Assembly (NCBI GenBank): GCA_034716535.1
Contig: JAYEJW010000080.1
Span: 1 to 42,374, forward strand
Direction of reading: 5' to 3'
From: JAYEJW01 sp034716535
Lineage (GTDB): Bacteria > Pseudomonadota > Gammaproteobacteria > Chromatiales > Chromatiaceae
DNA: 42,374 nt
A program made the translations under genes and the position numbers. This document shows, one piece after another, positions 33,726 through 41,570 of this stretch (the first letter of the stretch is position 1; each line of letters opens with the position of its first letter). Under the pieces are notes generated by a model, which saw only the letters and a list, made by a program, of their open reading frames with translations, ran no database searches and was not told the origin of the DNA.

Positions 33726-34385
33726 ATGACGGCTCGATCGACGACCGGATCCCAGGCGGTCCGGATACTGCTAACCATGCTCTGCCTCTGGGCGGTGCAA
33801 GCGTCGCAGGCCGCTGACGCCTTGCACCCCTACGAGGCGGCGAGTACGGGCTACTTCCGCGACCAGGACTCGTTGCCCGGCTCCTTCCGGATCTACCAGA
33901 TGGAGCAGGAGGGCAGGCTCTGGGGCCTGGGTCCCGGCGGGGGGGACATCAAGCGCAGCAGCTTCAGCGCCGATGCCCACGAAGGGGCGGCCGGCTACGG
34001 CTGGCAGAGCTGCGCGAGCTGTCACGAGGAGCAGCGCTATAGCCTCCACTCCAGCCGGGGAAACGTCGGCTGTGAGCAGTGCCACCGCGGGCAGCCCATA
34101 GCGGGGATAAACCACTACTACTCCGCGATGAACCCCATCCGGCGTCATGCTTACGTGTGCGCTAAGTGCCACGAAGAGGCCTCCGCGTCCTTCGCCACCT
34201 ATGTGGTCCACGAACCGCGGCCGCTGGCTGCGTCCACCCGGGAGGAGTTCCCGCTCTTCTACTACGGCGTCTGGGTCATGGTGATCCTGGCGGGCGGCGT
34301 CTTTGCGATCTTCATCCCCTACGTGACCCTGTGGGGGCTGCGGGAGCTGGTGGGCATAGTCAAGGGGGGAAAGGGTCATGGCTGA
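33726..34385 (+). CDS. Membrane-anchored trihaem c-type cytochrome
   Basis: This 219-residue protein has a signal peptide (cut near residue 30, QASQAA), three CxxCH sites (CASCH 96-100, CEQCH 116-120, CAKCH 145-149) and a C-terminal transmembrane helix (about 180-205). It is therefore a periplasmic cytochrome fixed to the inner membrane. Candidate distal haem ligands among the histidines are His108, His130 and His141. AGGAGGG precedes the ATG. The last 8 bases overlap the start of the b-type cytochrome gene, so the two subunits are made together and probably form one quinone-linked complex. Confidence 0.88.
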   Translation: MTARSTTGSQAVRILLTMLCLWAVQASQAADALHPYEAASTGYFRDQDSLPGSFRIYQMEQEGRLWGLGPGGGDIKRSSFSADAHEGAAGYGWQSCASCHEEQRYSLHSSRGNVGCEQCHRGQPIAGINHYYSAMNPIRRHAYVCAKCHEEASASFATYVVHEPRPLAASTREEFPLFYYGVWVMVILAGGVFAIFIPYVTLWGLRELVGIVKGGKGHG

Positions 34386-35205
34386 GAACGTCAGACGTTT
34401 CACTCCCACCCAAATGCTGTTCCACCTGGGGCTCGTGATCACCTTCATGCTGCTGTCGGTCACCGGCCTGGCCTGGATGTTCATCGAAACCGACTGGGGA
34501 AAGATGCTCGCTGCGCCCTTCGGGGGCTACACCGGGGTCTTGGAGGTCCACAAGATCACGGGTTTGGTTCTCCTCGCGGGTTTTGCCGCACACATCCTCT
34601 ACAGCATCTGGAACATCGACTGGAGGCACTTTCCGAAGTCCCTGCTGGGGCCGGACACTCTGGTGTTCCAATGGCGTGACGTGAAGGATTTTTTCCGCCA
34701 CCTGGGCTGGATCCTGGGGCTGGTCAAGGGCCCAGAGTTCGACCGCTGGAGCTGGTGGGAGAAGTTCGATTACTGGGCCGTCTGGTGGGGCCTGATCATC
34801 GTCGGGGTCACCGGGCTCATGCTCTACAACCCGGTCCTGAGCAGTGAGTACATGCCTGGTTGGCTGCTCAACCTCGCGCTTTGGGTGCACCGCATCGAGG
34901 CGGTGCTGGCTATGGTCCACATCTTCACCATCCACTTCTTCGTCGAGCATTGGCGCCCACGCTGCTTTCCTTACAGCGCCACCATGTTCGAGGGCAGCAA
35001 GGACATCGATCATCTGCGCGAAGAGCATCCCGCCTGGATCGCGCGGCTGGAAGCGGAAGGCCGGCTGGATGATCTGTTGGTGCCGCCTGCGCCCGTGCCC
35101 ATGCGCATCCTCTATTTCGGCGTCGGCTATGCGCTGATCGGGTTGGGCGTCTTTCTCCTGGTTTTCGGTCTGCTCAACGCGGCACTGCTGACGCTCAAGC
35201 TATAA
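34378..35205 (+). CDS. Cytochrome b/b6-type (b561/FdhI-like) membrane subunit
   Basis: This 275-residue polytopic protein has helices at about 12-34, 55-78, 133-152, 163-190 and 245-272. Histidines placed for two b haems are His16, His58, His72, His171, His181 and His186, the layout of formate dehydrogenase gamma/thiosulfate reductase PhsC-type subunits. The insertion DWRHFPKSLLGPDTLVFQWRDVKDF is also usual in that family. It should exchange electrons with the quinone pool and with the anchored trihaem protein encoded directly upstream (8-base overlap). No molybdopterin subunit is nearby. Confidence 0.88.
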   Translation: MAENVRRFTPTQMLFHLGLVITFMLLSVTGLAWMFIETDWGKMLAAPFGGYTGVLEVHKITGLVLLAGFAAHILYSIWNIDWRHFPKSLLGPDTLVFQWRDVKDFFRHLGWILGLVKGPEFDRWSWWEKFDYWAVWWGLIIVGVTGLMLYNPVLSSEYMPGWLLNLALWVHRIEAVLAMVHIFTIHFFVEHWRPRCFPYSATMFEGSKDIDHLREEHPAWIARLEAEGRLDDLLVPPAPVPMRILYFGVGYALIGLGVFLLVFGLLNAALLTLKL

Positions 35206-35230
35206 TGGGACAAGAGGACCGGGAGGCGAT

Positions 35231-35977
35231 ATGAGACCCAGGTCGTTACTTTTTTCTGTTCTCTCCCTCACGTACGCCTGCTTTGGCGGGCAAGTCGCCG
35301 CGGACGACCCTGCGCTCGCCGCCGGCGAGCTGGAGGGCGCGATCCATCTCGAGCCGGACCTGGAGAACGGCCGCAAGGTGTATCTCTTGTGTGCGGTCTG
35401 TCATCAACCGGAGGGCTGGGGGTCACGGGATGGCGACTATCCCCAGATCGCCGGGCAGCACAGCTCCGTCATGATCAAGCAGCTCGCCGACATCCGCGCC
35501 CGCAACCGCGACAACCCCACGATGTTCCCGTTCACTTTGCTGGACCATCTGACTCTGCAACAGATCGCGGACGTGAGCGCCTACATCGCCCGGTTTCCCA
35601 TGAACCCGGACAATGGGGTCGGGCCCGGGGACGACCTGGAGCACGGCGAGGGGATCTACGCAAAGAACTGCGTCGAGTGTCACGGAGATCGCGGCGAAGG
35701 AATCGCCGGGGATCAGATGCCGTTGATCCAGGGACAGCACTACCAGTACCTGGTGCGCCAATTCGAGTGGATTCGCGATGGAAAGCGACGCAACGCCGAC
35801 CCGGAGATGATCGAGCAGATCAAGTCCTTCACGTCTCGGGATGTCTCCGCGGTCATGGACTACACGTCCAGATTGCGCCCGCCCGCGGAGCGCCTCGCAC
35901 AACCCGACTACCGCAATCCGGACTTTCCGCATTTTTGGCGACCGCAGATTCCGGCGTCCGCGTCCTATGACGAGTGA
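35231..35977 (+). CDS. Dihaem c4-type cytochrome
   Basis: This 248-residue exported protein has a signal peptide to about residue 24 (VAADDP) and two CxxCH sites (CAVCH 54-58 and CVECH 147-151). Each opens a class I c-type domain with the c4-like pattern YPQIAGQH and MPLIQGQHYQYLVRQFEWIRDGKR. Cytochromes c4 shuttle electrons to terminal oxidases or from dehydrogenases. GGGAGG precedes the ATG by 5 bases. As the last gene of the operon it probably carries electrons away from, or to, the membrane b/c complex. Confidence 0.88.
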   Translation: MRPRSLLFSVLSLTYACFGGQVAADDPALAAGELEGAIHLEPDLENGRKVYLLCAVCHQPEGWGSRDGDYPQIAGQHSSVMIKQLADIRARNRDNPTMFPFTLLDHLTLQQIADVSAYIARFPMNPDNGVGPGDDLEHGEGIYAKNCVECHGDRGEGIAGDQMPLIQGQHYQYLVRQFEWIRDGKRRNADPEMIEQIKSFTSRDVSAVMDYTSRLRPPAERLAQPDYRNPDFPHFWRPQIPASASYDE

Positions 35978-36039
35978 GGACGCTCAGCGCCGAAGCCCAA
36001 GCGGCCAGCTGTCGTCGTAGGACCGTTCGGCCGCCAACG

Positions 36040-36461
36040 CCTTCAGGCGTCTCGTTGCCGACGATCACCCGCACCACGTTGCGGGGTGTCTCTCTATACA
36101 CCTCGACGAGGCGCTCGATTTCCTCGTCATTGCTTTCCAAACGGTTGTCCAACCGCGCCCCGAGCGTGACGTTGAGCCCGTGCCCCTCTGCGAGCTGCGG
36201 GACCACGGCGAGAGTCTCGGCGACACTGTAGGTGCGCACCGCCTAGACCTCATCTCGGAGCAGCGCAAGGTCTTCGTCGATCTCGGACGTGGAGGGATAT
36301 ACGCCTTCGGTAGGGTCATCGTCCTCCCGCATGGGCTGAAAGGACAAACCCTGGACGCGTGATGGCCACGGCGGCTCCTCGGAGGGCAAGTTGAGCAAGC
36401 CCCACGGGGCGACCGTGAGGACTGCGATGAGAAGCGAGAAGAGAATGTTAGCGCGGTTCAT
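36040..36461 (-). pseudogene. Broken GH17-type glucanase/glucan synthase gene (5' part)
   Basis: From ATG 36461 the frame reads a signal/anchor segment (ILFSLLIAVLTVAPWGLL), then VQGLSFQPMREDDDP, YPSTSEIDEDLALLRDEV. It meets TAG (36243-36245) and continues in frame with RTYSVAETLAVVPQLAEGHG and RVIVGNE, the acid/base glutamate region of glycoside hydrolase family 17. After NETPEG (about 36040) the similarity stops, so the nucleophile half of the domain is absent. A nonsense codon plus 3' truncation makes it inactive. In bacteria such domains often sit on membrane proteins that build beta-glucans. Confidence 0.72.
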
Positions 36462-36639
36462 GACGACTCTGGGGCGCTACTGCTGCCCCATCTCCAGCGG
36501 GGCGGTCTGTGGGATTTACCGACCCGCTCGTATTCGGGTAGATCCGCACCTGTCCACGCGGATCCTTTCGGCGCGTCCGGCATGCGCACAGGAGCGACTC
36601 CTTTCGACGTCTCGGATTTGCTCCCGGAGCGCCCGGCGT

Positions 36640-38439
36640 TCAGATTCCGGGCTCGAGGGTTCCCGGCATAGAGGTAGCCGCGGTGGAGGGAGAGAGCCCC
36701 GGGAGGGTGCCTGCCCTGAGAGGCACGGCTGCGCCTGCCCCGAGGGCGATCAGCTGCGTATAGCTGGAGGTCAAGCGCACCGGATCCCACGCGACGCGGT
36801 TCTTGCATTGCGCCTGGAGGCAGTAGCGGCCGGCGGTGAGGGCATCAAGAACGAAATCCATGAACTCGTACTGGCGGTCCGGCCAGGCGCGATCAGGCGC
36901 CAGGGGACCGTCGAAAAACCAAATGTTGTCATAGTATTCATTCTGCGCGCCGAGCTGGTAGCCGAGCGTCTTGTAGGTCTCCGGACCGGCATCTAGCGGC
37001 GGCAGATGATCGCTTGTCACCAGTATGAGGCCCTCAGGGTCGATCTGGCGCAAGGCGTGCACATAGTCGGCGAGAGCGCCCGCACGGTAATAGAACTGTT
37101 GAATGGCCCGGTACGCCTGGGAATCTGGATCTACGCCCTCGATCTCGACCGCGTCCGGGTGGCGCGAAGCGTCGATCTCGTGGGGCTGGTGCCCATAAAT
37201 GCCGAGGACGTAGTTAAGGATCGGTTGCCCGCCGACAATTTGCCGCTTTACGTAGGCGAGGTTCTGCTCCAGAAGATCGCCATCGAAGATATAGCTATCC
37301 GGTAGCTCGTATTGCAGGTAGGTGCCGCGCGCCCCCGCATAGACAGACGGGAAGTGGATCTCCTGAAAGCCGAGAGACTTGTAGGCCTTCTCGGAATTGA
37401 AGAAGTCCGGCTTGTAGGACTGAGTGGCGATGGTTCGATAGCCAGCACCCGCCAGCAAAGTGGGCAGGCAGGGAGTCAGGGCGCCGCTCATCATGCTGAA
37501 CTCCGCCGGACTGTAAAGCTCCAGTGACGGGACGCCGCACAGCACCTCGAACTCGACCTGGGCGGTGCCGCCACCGAATACGGGAGCGGTAGCCACGCGC
37601 ATGGTCTTGCGCAACGACTCGAATCGCGGCGGGTCCGCGGGGCTGCGGAAGTCCACCGCGGAAAATCGGACCGGGTCGAGGAGGGATTCGAGCACCAGGA
37701 TGTGGACGTTGCGCTTGGTCTCCAGCGAACGCTCGATCAGTCCCGAATCGCGGCTCGGATCGGAAAGGATTGGCTGCAGTGCCAGCTCGTCGAGCGCCTT
37801 CTGCTTGGTCGCTGCGAACAGCAGCAGAGATGCGCTCCGACCCATGACCGCGGCGGTGTAGCGATCCGACCAGTCGATGATACTGAAACCGGCGAGCTGC
37901 GCTGCGTCCAGGAACCGAGCCGGGGAGAGATAGGCGGCGGCCGGTGGCGCCGCCGCAACGGCCAGCAGGGTGAGCGGCGCGGCCAGCTCCCTGCCGCGGC
38001 GCTTCAGCTGGTAGACGAAGGCCGCCAGCCACCCGATGACGGCAATGCCCACAGCGGCTAAGACCCAGTCGGAAGCCACCGCCAGTCCCTCCGGGATCAG
38101 CAGAATATCGTCGAGCTTGAATATGTTGTGTAGCAGAACGTAGTGAACGTCCATCGCCAAATAGATGGCAACGATAGGCCCTGCCGCGATCAGGGCGCGC
38201 CATGGACCGGGACGTAAGAGATAGGTGAGCCCGAGGAACAGCACCAGGAGGTAGGGTACCTCGAACCTCAGCACGCTCGGGTAGTCCGCGATGCCGCCGA
38301 TCTGGCCGAAGGACCAGGACATGGCCCACAGCCACAGCCCCAGCGCGAGGCAGGCGGCAACCCCCGTTGCTGCGGATCGCATGCGGCCGGTAGCGTCCGC
38401 TTGCGATAGGGGAGGGACATGGACAGAGACAGCAGGCAT
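36640..38439 (-). CDS. LTA synthase/phosphoglycerol transferase-like membrane sulfatase-fold enzyme
   Basis: This protein is about 599 residues from ATG 38439 (TTG 38460 would add 7). Five hydrophobic helices occupy roughly residues 15-180, followed by a large periplasmic alkaline phosphatase/sulfatase-like domain. In that domain NVHILVLESLLDP starts the metal site, GGGTAQVEFEVL holds the candidate nucleophile Thr, and IYGHQPHE and VTSDHLPP supply metal ligands. Related enzymes (LtaS, OpgB) transfer phosphoglycerol or phosphoethanolamine to glycans. The adjacent broken GH17 gene suggests that a periplasmic glucan was the acceptor, which is inference. Both genes run on the minus strand, 178 bases apart. 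Confidence 0.8.
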   Translation of the reverse strand: MPAVSVHVPPLSQADATGRMRSAATGVAACLALGLWLWAMSWSFGQIGGIADYPSVLRFEVPYLLVLFLGLTYLLRPGPWRALIAAGPIVAIYLAMDVHYVLLHNIFKLDDILLIPEGLAVASDWVLAAVGIAVIGWLAAFVYQLKRRGRELAAPLTLLAVAAAPPAAAYLSPARFLDAAQLAGFSIIDWSDRYTAAVMGRSASLLLFAATKQKALDELALQPILSDPSRDSGLIERSLETKRNVHILVLESLLDPVRFSAVDFRSPADPPRFESLRKTMRVATAPVFGGGTAQVEFEVLCGVPSLELYSPAEFSMMSGALTPCLPTLLAGAGYRTIATQSYKPDFFNSEKAYKSLGFQEIHFPSVYAGARGTYLQYELPDSYIFDGDLLEQNLAYVKRQIVGGQPILNYVLGIYGHQPHEIDASRHPDAVEIEGVDPDSQAYRAIQQFYYRAGALADYVHALRQIDPEGLILVTSDHLPPLDAGPETYKTLGYQLGAQNEYYDNIWFFDGPLAPDRAWPDRQYEFMDFVLDALTAGRYCLQAQCKNRVAWDPVRLTSSYTQLIALGAGAAVPLRAGTLPGLSPSTAATSMPGTLEPGI

Positions 38440-38570
38440 CGCAACAGCATGAATCGGCAAGTGAAATTGACGGCCGGAAGGACTCCGGACATCCCCCGGA
38501 GCCAGCTTCGGATGCGGCAGGCGATCACCAGAACAAAGAATAGTAACAGAAAAGACACAAATATCAAACC

Positions 38571-38750
38571 GCCATCGCTGAGCGGGTCCGCCGCCGGGGG
38601 CTGCTCGATGCCGATGACGCCCGCGACATGCTCGCCTGGTACAACACAGGCTTCTCGCTCGATGCCGCGGTGCGCATCGCCTCCCATGAGCGCGCCGGGC
38701 TGGAACGGCTGCTGCGCTTCTTTGCGCGACCGTCTATGGCTCCCGAATGG
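38571..38750 (+). mobile_element. IS91-like transposase relic (about 60 codons)
   Basis: The plus-strand frame reads AIAERVRRRGLLDADDARDM, then LAWYNTGFSLDAAVRIASHE and RAGLERLLRFFARP. This is the segment of a Y2/zinc-binding transposase family that follows RVRRRVLRWFARRG. Here the VLRWFAR part appears deleted between two CGCCG stretches. No start, no catalytic tyrosines and no ends remain. Confidence 0.6.
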
Positions 38751-38855
38751 CTCCGACACATTCCCGTGGTTTCCAGAGACGGAGTCTCGCGTTTTCCCTC
38801 GTGATACCCGGCAGGCGCATCCTGCAGCCGCCGGGACTCGGGAAAGCGAAGGCTA

Positions 38856-39092
38856 ACTAGGTGCGGAGAATGTCGCGAGCGGCCTTGGCGACGACGAGTC
38901 GCGGGTCTGGTAGTCGAACTCACAGAACACCCGCCTGGGTTCTCCGCTGTGAAGATACATACGATGCGCTTCGACACTGGCGGCGAGGCTGAACCGACGC
39001 AAGCGGGCGTTCTTCGCAAGACCGAGGACGAGCTCAACGCCATTGTCTTCGCACCAGGCCATGATCGCCTCGCGGCAGAATCCATCCGCTGC
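38856..39092 (-). mobile_element. IS1380-like DDE transposase relic
   Basis: The minus-strand frame contains GFCREAIMAWCEDNGVELVL, GLAKNARL, and GEPRRVFCEFDYQTRDS, matching the middle of IS1380-family transposases around the second catalytic region. Upstream sequence in the same frame (up to about 39233) does not match and ends without a start. Residues after TRDS are corrupt. A dead fragment between the IS91-like relic and the UbiA-family gene. Confidence 0.7.
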
Positions 39093-39271
39093 GCGCGCAC
39101 CGCTCGCGACCCGCAATTCCGCATCCACCGCGCTCCCATCGATCGTCAGAACGGTGGGTTTCCCGCTCCGCCGCCGTGGGCGCTTGACCAGTCCCTTCCT
39201 TGAACGCTCCTTCGATGGTAACGTTCCCTCCATTCCGTCCCTGAATGCGGTTGGATTTCCTATTCGTAACC

Positions 39272-40258
39272 ATGACCGAGCATAGTACGCAAGGGGCGAC
39301 CGCGGAGCCTGACGGCCAGACCCGATCTATTTGGCGGAGACTGCAGCCCTACATCAAAATTGCGCGTTTCGACCATTGGTTCAAGAACGTCTTCATGTTG
39401 CCGGGAATCGCCCTGGCTTGGCTGTTGACCGACGCTACTCCGACCAGCGTCTTTCTATCCGGTCTTATCGCGTTGTTGAGTACCGGCTTTATCGTCTCCG
39501 CCAATTACGTCATCAACGAATGGCTTGACGCGGAGTTCGACCGCCATCATCCGCTGAAAAAACACCGGCCATCCGCATTGGGCAACGTCCGCGCAATCCA
39601 CGTTTACACGGAATACCTGCTCTTCGTCGCGCTCGGGCTTGGCCTTGCGAGCGTTCTGAGTCGTGAGTTCGTTTTCTTTTCCGGCCTTTTGCTAGTGATG
39701 GGTATCCTGTACAACGTGCGCCCGTTCCGCACCAAGGACCGCGCCCTTCTGGATGTGCTCAGCGAATCGATCAACAATCCCCTGCGCTTGTTGCTGGGAT
39801 GGAGCGCCATTGTAAGCGGCCACCTTCCGCCATCCTCGATCCTGTTTAGCTACTGGATGGGCGGCGCGTTCCTTATGGCAATGAAACGCTTTGCCGAGTA
39901 CCGCTTTATCGACGATCCGGAACGCGCGGCCCTCTATCGTCGGTCGTTCCGCTACTACACGGAGGAGAAGCTGCTCCTATCGTCGTTCTTTTACGCGATC
40001 CTGTCCGCCTTCTTCCTGGGAATATTCCTCATTAAATACCGGATCGAGTTCATCGTTTCCCTTCCGTTCTTCGCCTTGCTCTACGTCTGGTATCTCCATA
40101 TTGCGATGAAGCCGCACTCAGCGTCCCAGGCACCGGAGAAGCTTTATCGGGAACCGGCATTTGTCGCTTACGTCATCTTCCTTGGCGCACTGATCAGCGT
40201 CCTCTTCTTCGTTGATCTTCCGATGTTGATCGTTCTCGTGGAACCGGTCGCCTTCTAG
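39272..40258 (+). CDS. UbiA-family prenyltransferase, possibly polyprenyl-phosphate phosphoribosyltransferase
   Basis: This protein is about 328 residues from ATG 39272 (ATG 39245 is possible). It has eight or nine hydrophobic helices. The first aspartate motif reads NYVINEWLDAEFDRHHPLKKHRPSA in two parts, with the N-x-x-x-D-x-x-x-D core. The second region is LLDVLSESINNPLRLLLGW. The RHHPxKxHRP pattern is that of decaprenyl-phosphate 5-phosphoribose synthase-type members rather than UbiA itself, and the ubi genes lie elsewhere in the window. Neighbouring gtrA and HAD genes fit a pathway for polyprenyl-linked pentose. Six bases separate its stop from the next start. Confidence 0.8.
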   Translation: MTEHSTQGATAEPDGQTRSIWRRLQPYIKIARFDHWFKNVFMLPGIALAWLLTDATPTSVFLSGLIALLSTGFIVSANYVINEWLDAEFDRHHPLKKHRPSALGNVRAIHVYTEYLLFVALGLGLASVLSREFVFFSGLLLVMGILYNVRPFRTKDRALLDVLSESINNPLRLLLGWSAIVSGHLPPSSILFSYWMGGAFLMAMKRFAEYRFIDDPERAALYRRSFRYYTEEKLLLSSFFYAILSAFFLGIFLIKYRIEFIVSLPFFALLYVWYLHIAMKPHSASQAPEKLYREPAFVAYVIFLGALISVLFFVDLPMLIVLVEPVAF

Positions 40259-40263
40259 ACGCC

Positions 40264-40662
40264 ATGACGGTCGCGAAGTTCGACATCTTGGTTCGGTACG
40301 TCGCCGCGGGCTCTTTCGCGGTCGGCGTACACTATTTGATACTGATCCTGCTGGTCGAACGCGCGGCAATCGACGCGACGCTAGCCTCGTCCTGCGGTTT
40401 CTCCATTGGCGTCGTGTGCAATTATCTACTGCAGTACTACTGGACGTTTCGCAGTTCCGGGTCGCATGCCCAACGCTTCCCGCTCTTCGTCGCGGTAGCC
40501 ATCGCCATGCTTGCCCTAAACGCCGCGATTTTCTGGGGGCTACATGAGCGCGCGGGCGTGAACTACCTACTCGCTCAAGCAGTCGCGATCGGTGTGGTGT
40601 TTCTGTTCAACTTTCTCATCAACAGCCTGTACACCTTTGCTTCCGAAGAGCCTTTCGGATGA
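40264..40662 (+). CDS. GtrA-like membrane protein (putative polyprenyl-linked sugar flippase)
   Basis: This 132-residue protein has four transmembrane helices and the GtrA signatures RYVAAGSFAVGVHYLILILL, CNYLLQYYWTFRS and FNFLINSLYTF. GtrA proteins are thought to move polyprenyl-phosphate sugars across the inner membrane. It follows the UbiA-family gene after 3 bases, so both are one transcript. It converges on the HAD phosphatase gene. Confidence 0.88.
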   Translation: MTVAKFDILVRYVAAGSFAVGVHYLILILLVERAAIDATLASSCGFSIGVVCNYLLQYYWTFRSSGSHAQRFPLFVAVAIAMLALNAAIFWGLHERAGVNYLLAQAVAIGVVFLFNFLINSLYTFASEEPFG

Positions 40663-40698
40663 ACAAGTGTGGCTGACACGAATCTGAATTCAGTCGCC

Positions 40699-41349
40699 TC
40701 ATCGAACGAGCAGAAAAGACATACCGGCCCGGCGCGCCGCAACGCCGTCGACGTCGTCCCGGTCTCCCACAACCAGACATTTTGGAGGTGCAGCGCCAAG
40801 ATTTTCTGCTGCGAGTAAGTAGCCCTCTGGATCGGGCTTAAGGCTTTTTGGACCTCCCGGCTCGCCGTTAGCGACGAGAACGTCGAAATCCAAGGGCAGA
40901 GTCAGCGCCGCAAGCTTGCGGCGCACCGGGTAATCACTGACCACGGCAAGCTTTACCCCAGCCGTTCGACTGGCCCGCAGATCCCCCACCAGTTGGCGGC
41001 GCACGAACCGGGACAACCATTTCCCAGGTCGTCGAAACATCCATTCTTCCACGATGGCCTGCATCTTCTCTGGTGTTATGCCTGAATCGGCGGCGGCGTT
41101 GATCAGCTGCCGCTGAAACGGCGAGCCGTCAGTATCGCCTACTTCCCGACGGTTTTGAGGCAGCCGACGAAGACGCTCCTGCTCGATTCGGAACCTGCGC
41201 AGCGGCTGGACAACGCCGGGGCCAAACAGAAGTAACTCGAGGGCCATTAGCATGCGGACCGGCGCTTGGTGATAAAGCGTGCCGTCAAAATCGACCAAGA
41301 TGGCATCGCGACCCCAAGCCGCCCGCGCAAATGCGCTATAAGTGGTCAT
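40699..41349 (-). CDS. HAD-superfamily hydrolase
   Basis: This protein is about 216 residues from ATG 41349. The frame is open further upstream only because it runs into an IS3 transposase relic. All four HAD motifs are present: ILVDFDGTLYH (nucleophile Asp), LAVVSDYP, the Lys in PKSLKPDPEGY, and CLVVGDRDDVDGVAA. A helical cap lies at residues 25-115. It is a predicted small-molecule phosphatase. In context it could remove the 5-phosphate from a polyprenyl-phosphoryl-phosphoribose made by the UbiA-family enzyme, although it is on the opposite strand. Confidence 0.82.
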   Translation of the reverse strand: MTTYSAFARAAWGRDAILVDFDGTLYHQAPVRMLMALELLLFGPGVVQPLRRFRIEQERLRRLPQNRREVGDTDGSPFQRQLINAAADSGITPEKMQAIVEEWMFRRPGKWLSRFVRRQLVGDLRASRTAGVKLAVVSDYPVRRKLAALTLPLDFDVLVANGEPGGPKSLKPDPEGYLLAAENLGAAPPKCLVVGDRDDVDGVAARRAGMSFLLVR

Positions 41350-41361
41350 GTCCGTATTAGC

Positions 41362-41505
41362 AAGTTTCTCCTCATGCTCCGGGTCTGGATCCCGCTCCCG
41401 GCGCCGCAAGTGCTCGTAGAACCCACTGCGGCCCACGCCCATTAACCGGCAAAGTAGCTTCACCGGATACACCTTCTTCATTGTTCCAGTAGGATTCGCA
41501 TAGCC
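41362..41505 (-). mobile_element. IS3-family transposase OrfB N-terminal relic
   Basis: The minus-strand frame reads MKKVYPVKLLCRLMGVGRSG then FYEHLRRRERDPDPEHEEKL, the start of an IS3-type OrfB (helix-turn-helix-like region before the DDE core). It then runs directly into the HAD gene. The DDE domain is gone. The insertion may have supplied the upstream region of the HAD gene. Confidence 0.75.
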
Positions 41506-41551
41506 CCACTTTGTTCTTCGGCTGACATCGGCCGCCGCGGTTTTGCTCAGG

Positions 41552-41570
41552 TATAATAAACATGTTTATT
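41552..41570 (+). promoter_or_regulatory. TATAAT box and perfect 16-base palindrome
   Basis: TATAAT stands at 41552-41557, and AATAAACATGTTTATT (41555-41570) is a perfect palindrome whose centre contains the ATG at 41562. No matching -35 is seen. This AT-rich site is unlike its GC-rich surroundings and could be an operator, or an insertion scar left by the neighbouring IS3 relic. Confidence 0.4.

Noticed and set aside
13693..36245. In-frame TAG codons in three interrupted genes (HigA and HigB relics, GH17) as a sign of amber recoding
   Set aside because: TAG is an ordinary stop for many intact genes here (mod, DUF4391, hslV, ubiJ, the UbiA-family gene), and all three interrupted genes also have lost ends. 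Plain decay explains them.
40699..41481. Transposase-HAD fusion protein
   Set aside because: The first 40 residues are an IS3 OrfB fragment that happens to be in frame. The HAD domain has its own ATG at 41349 and is complete without it.
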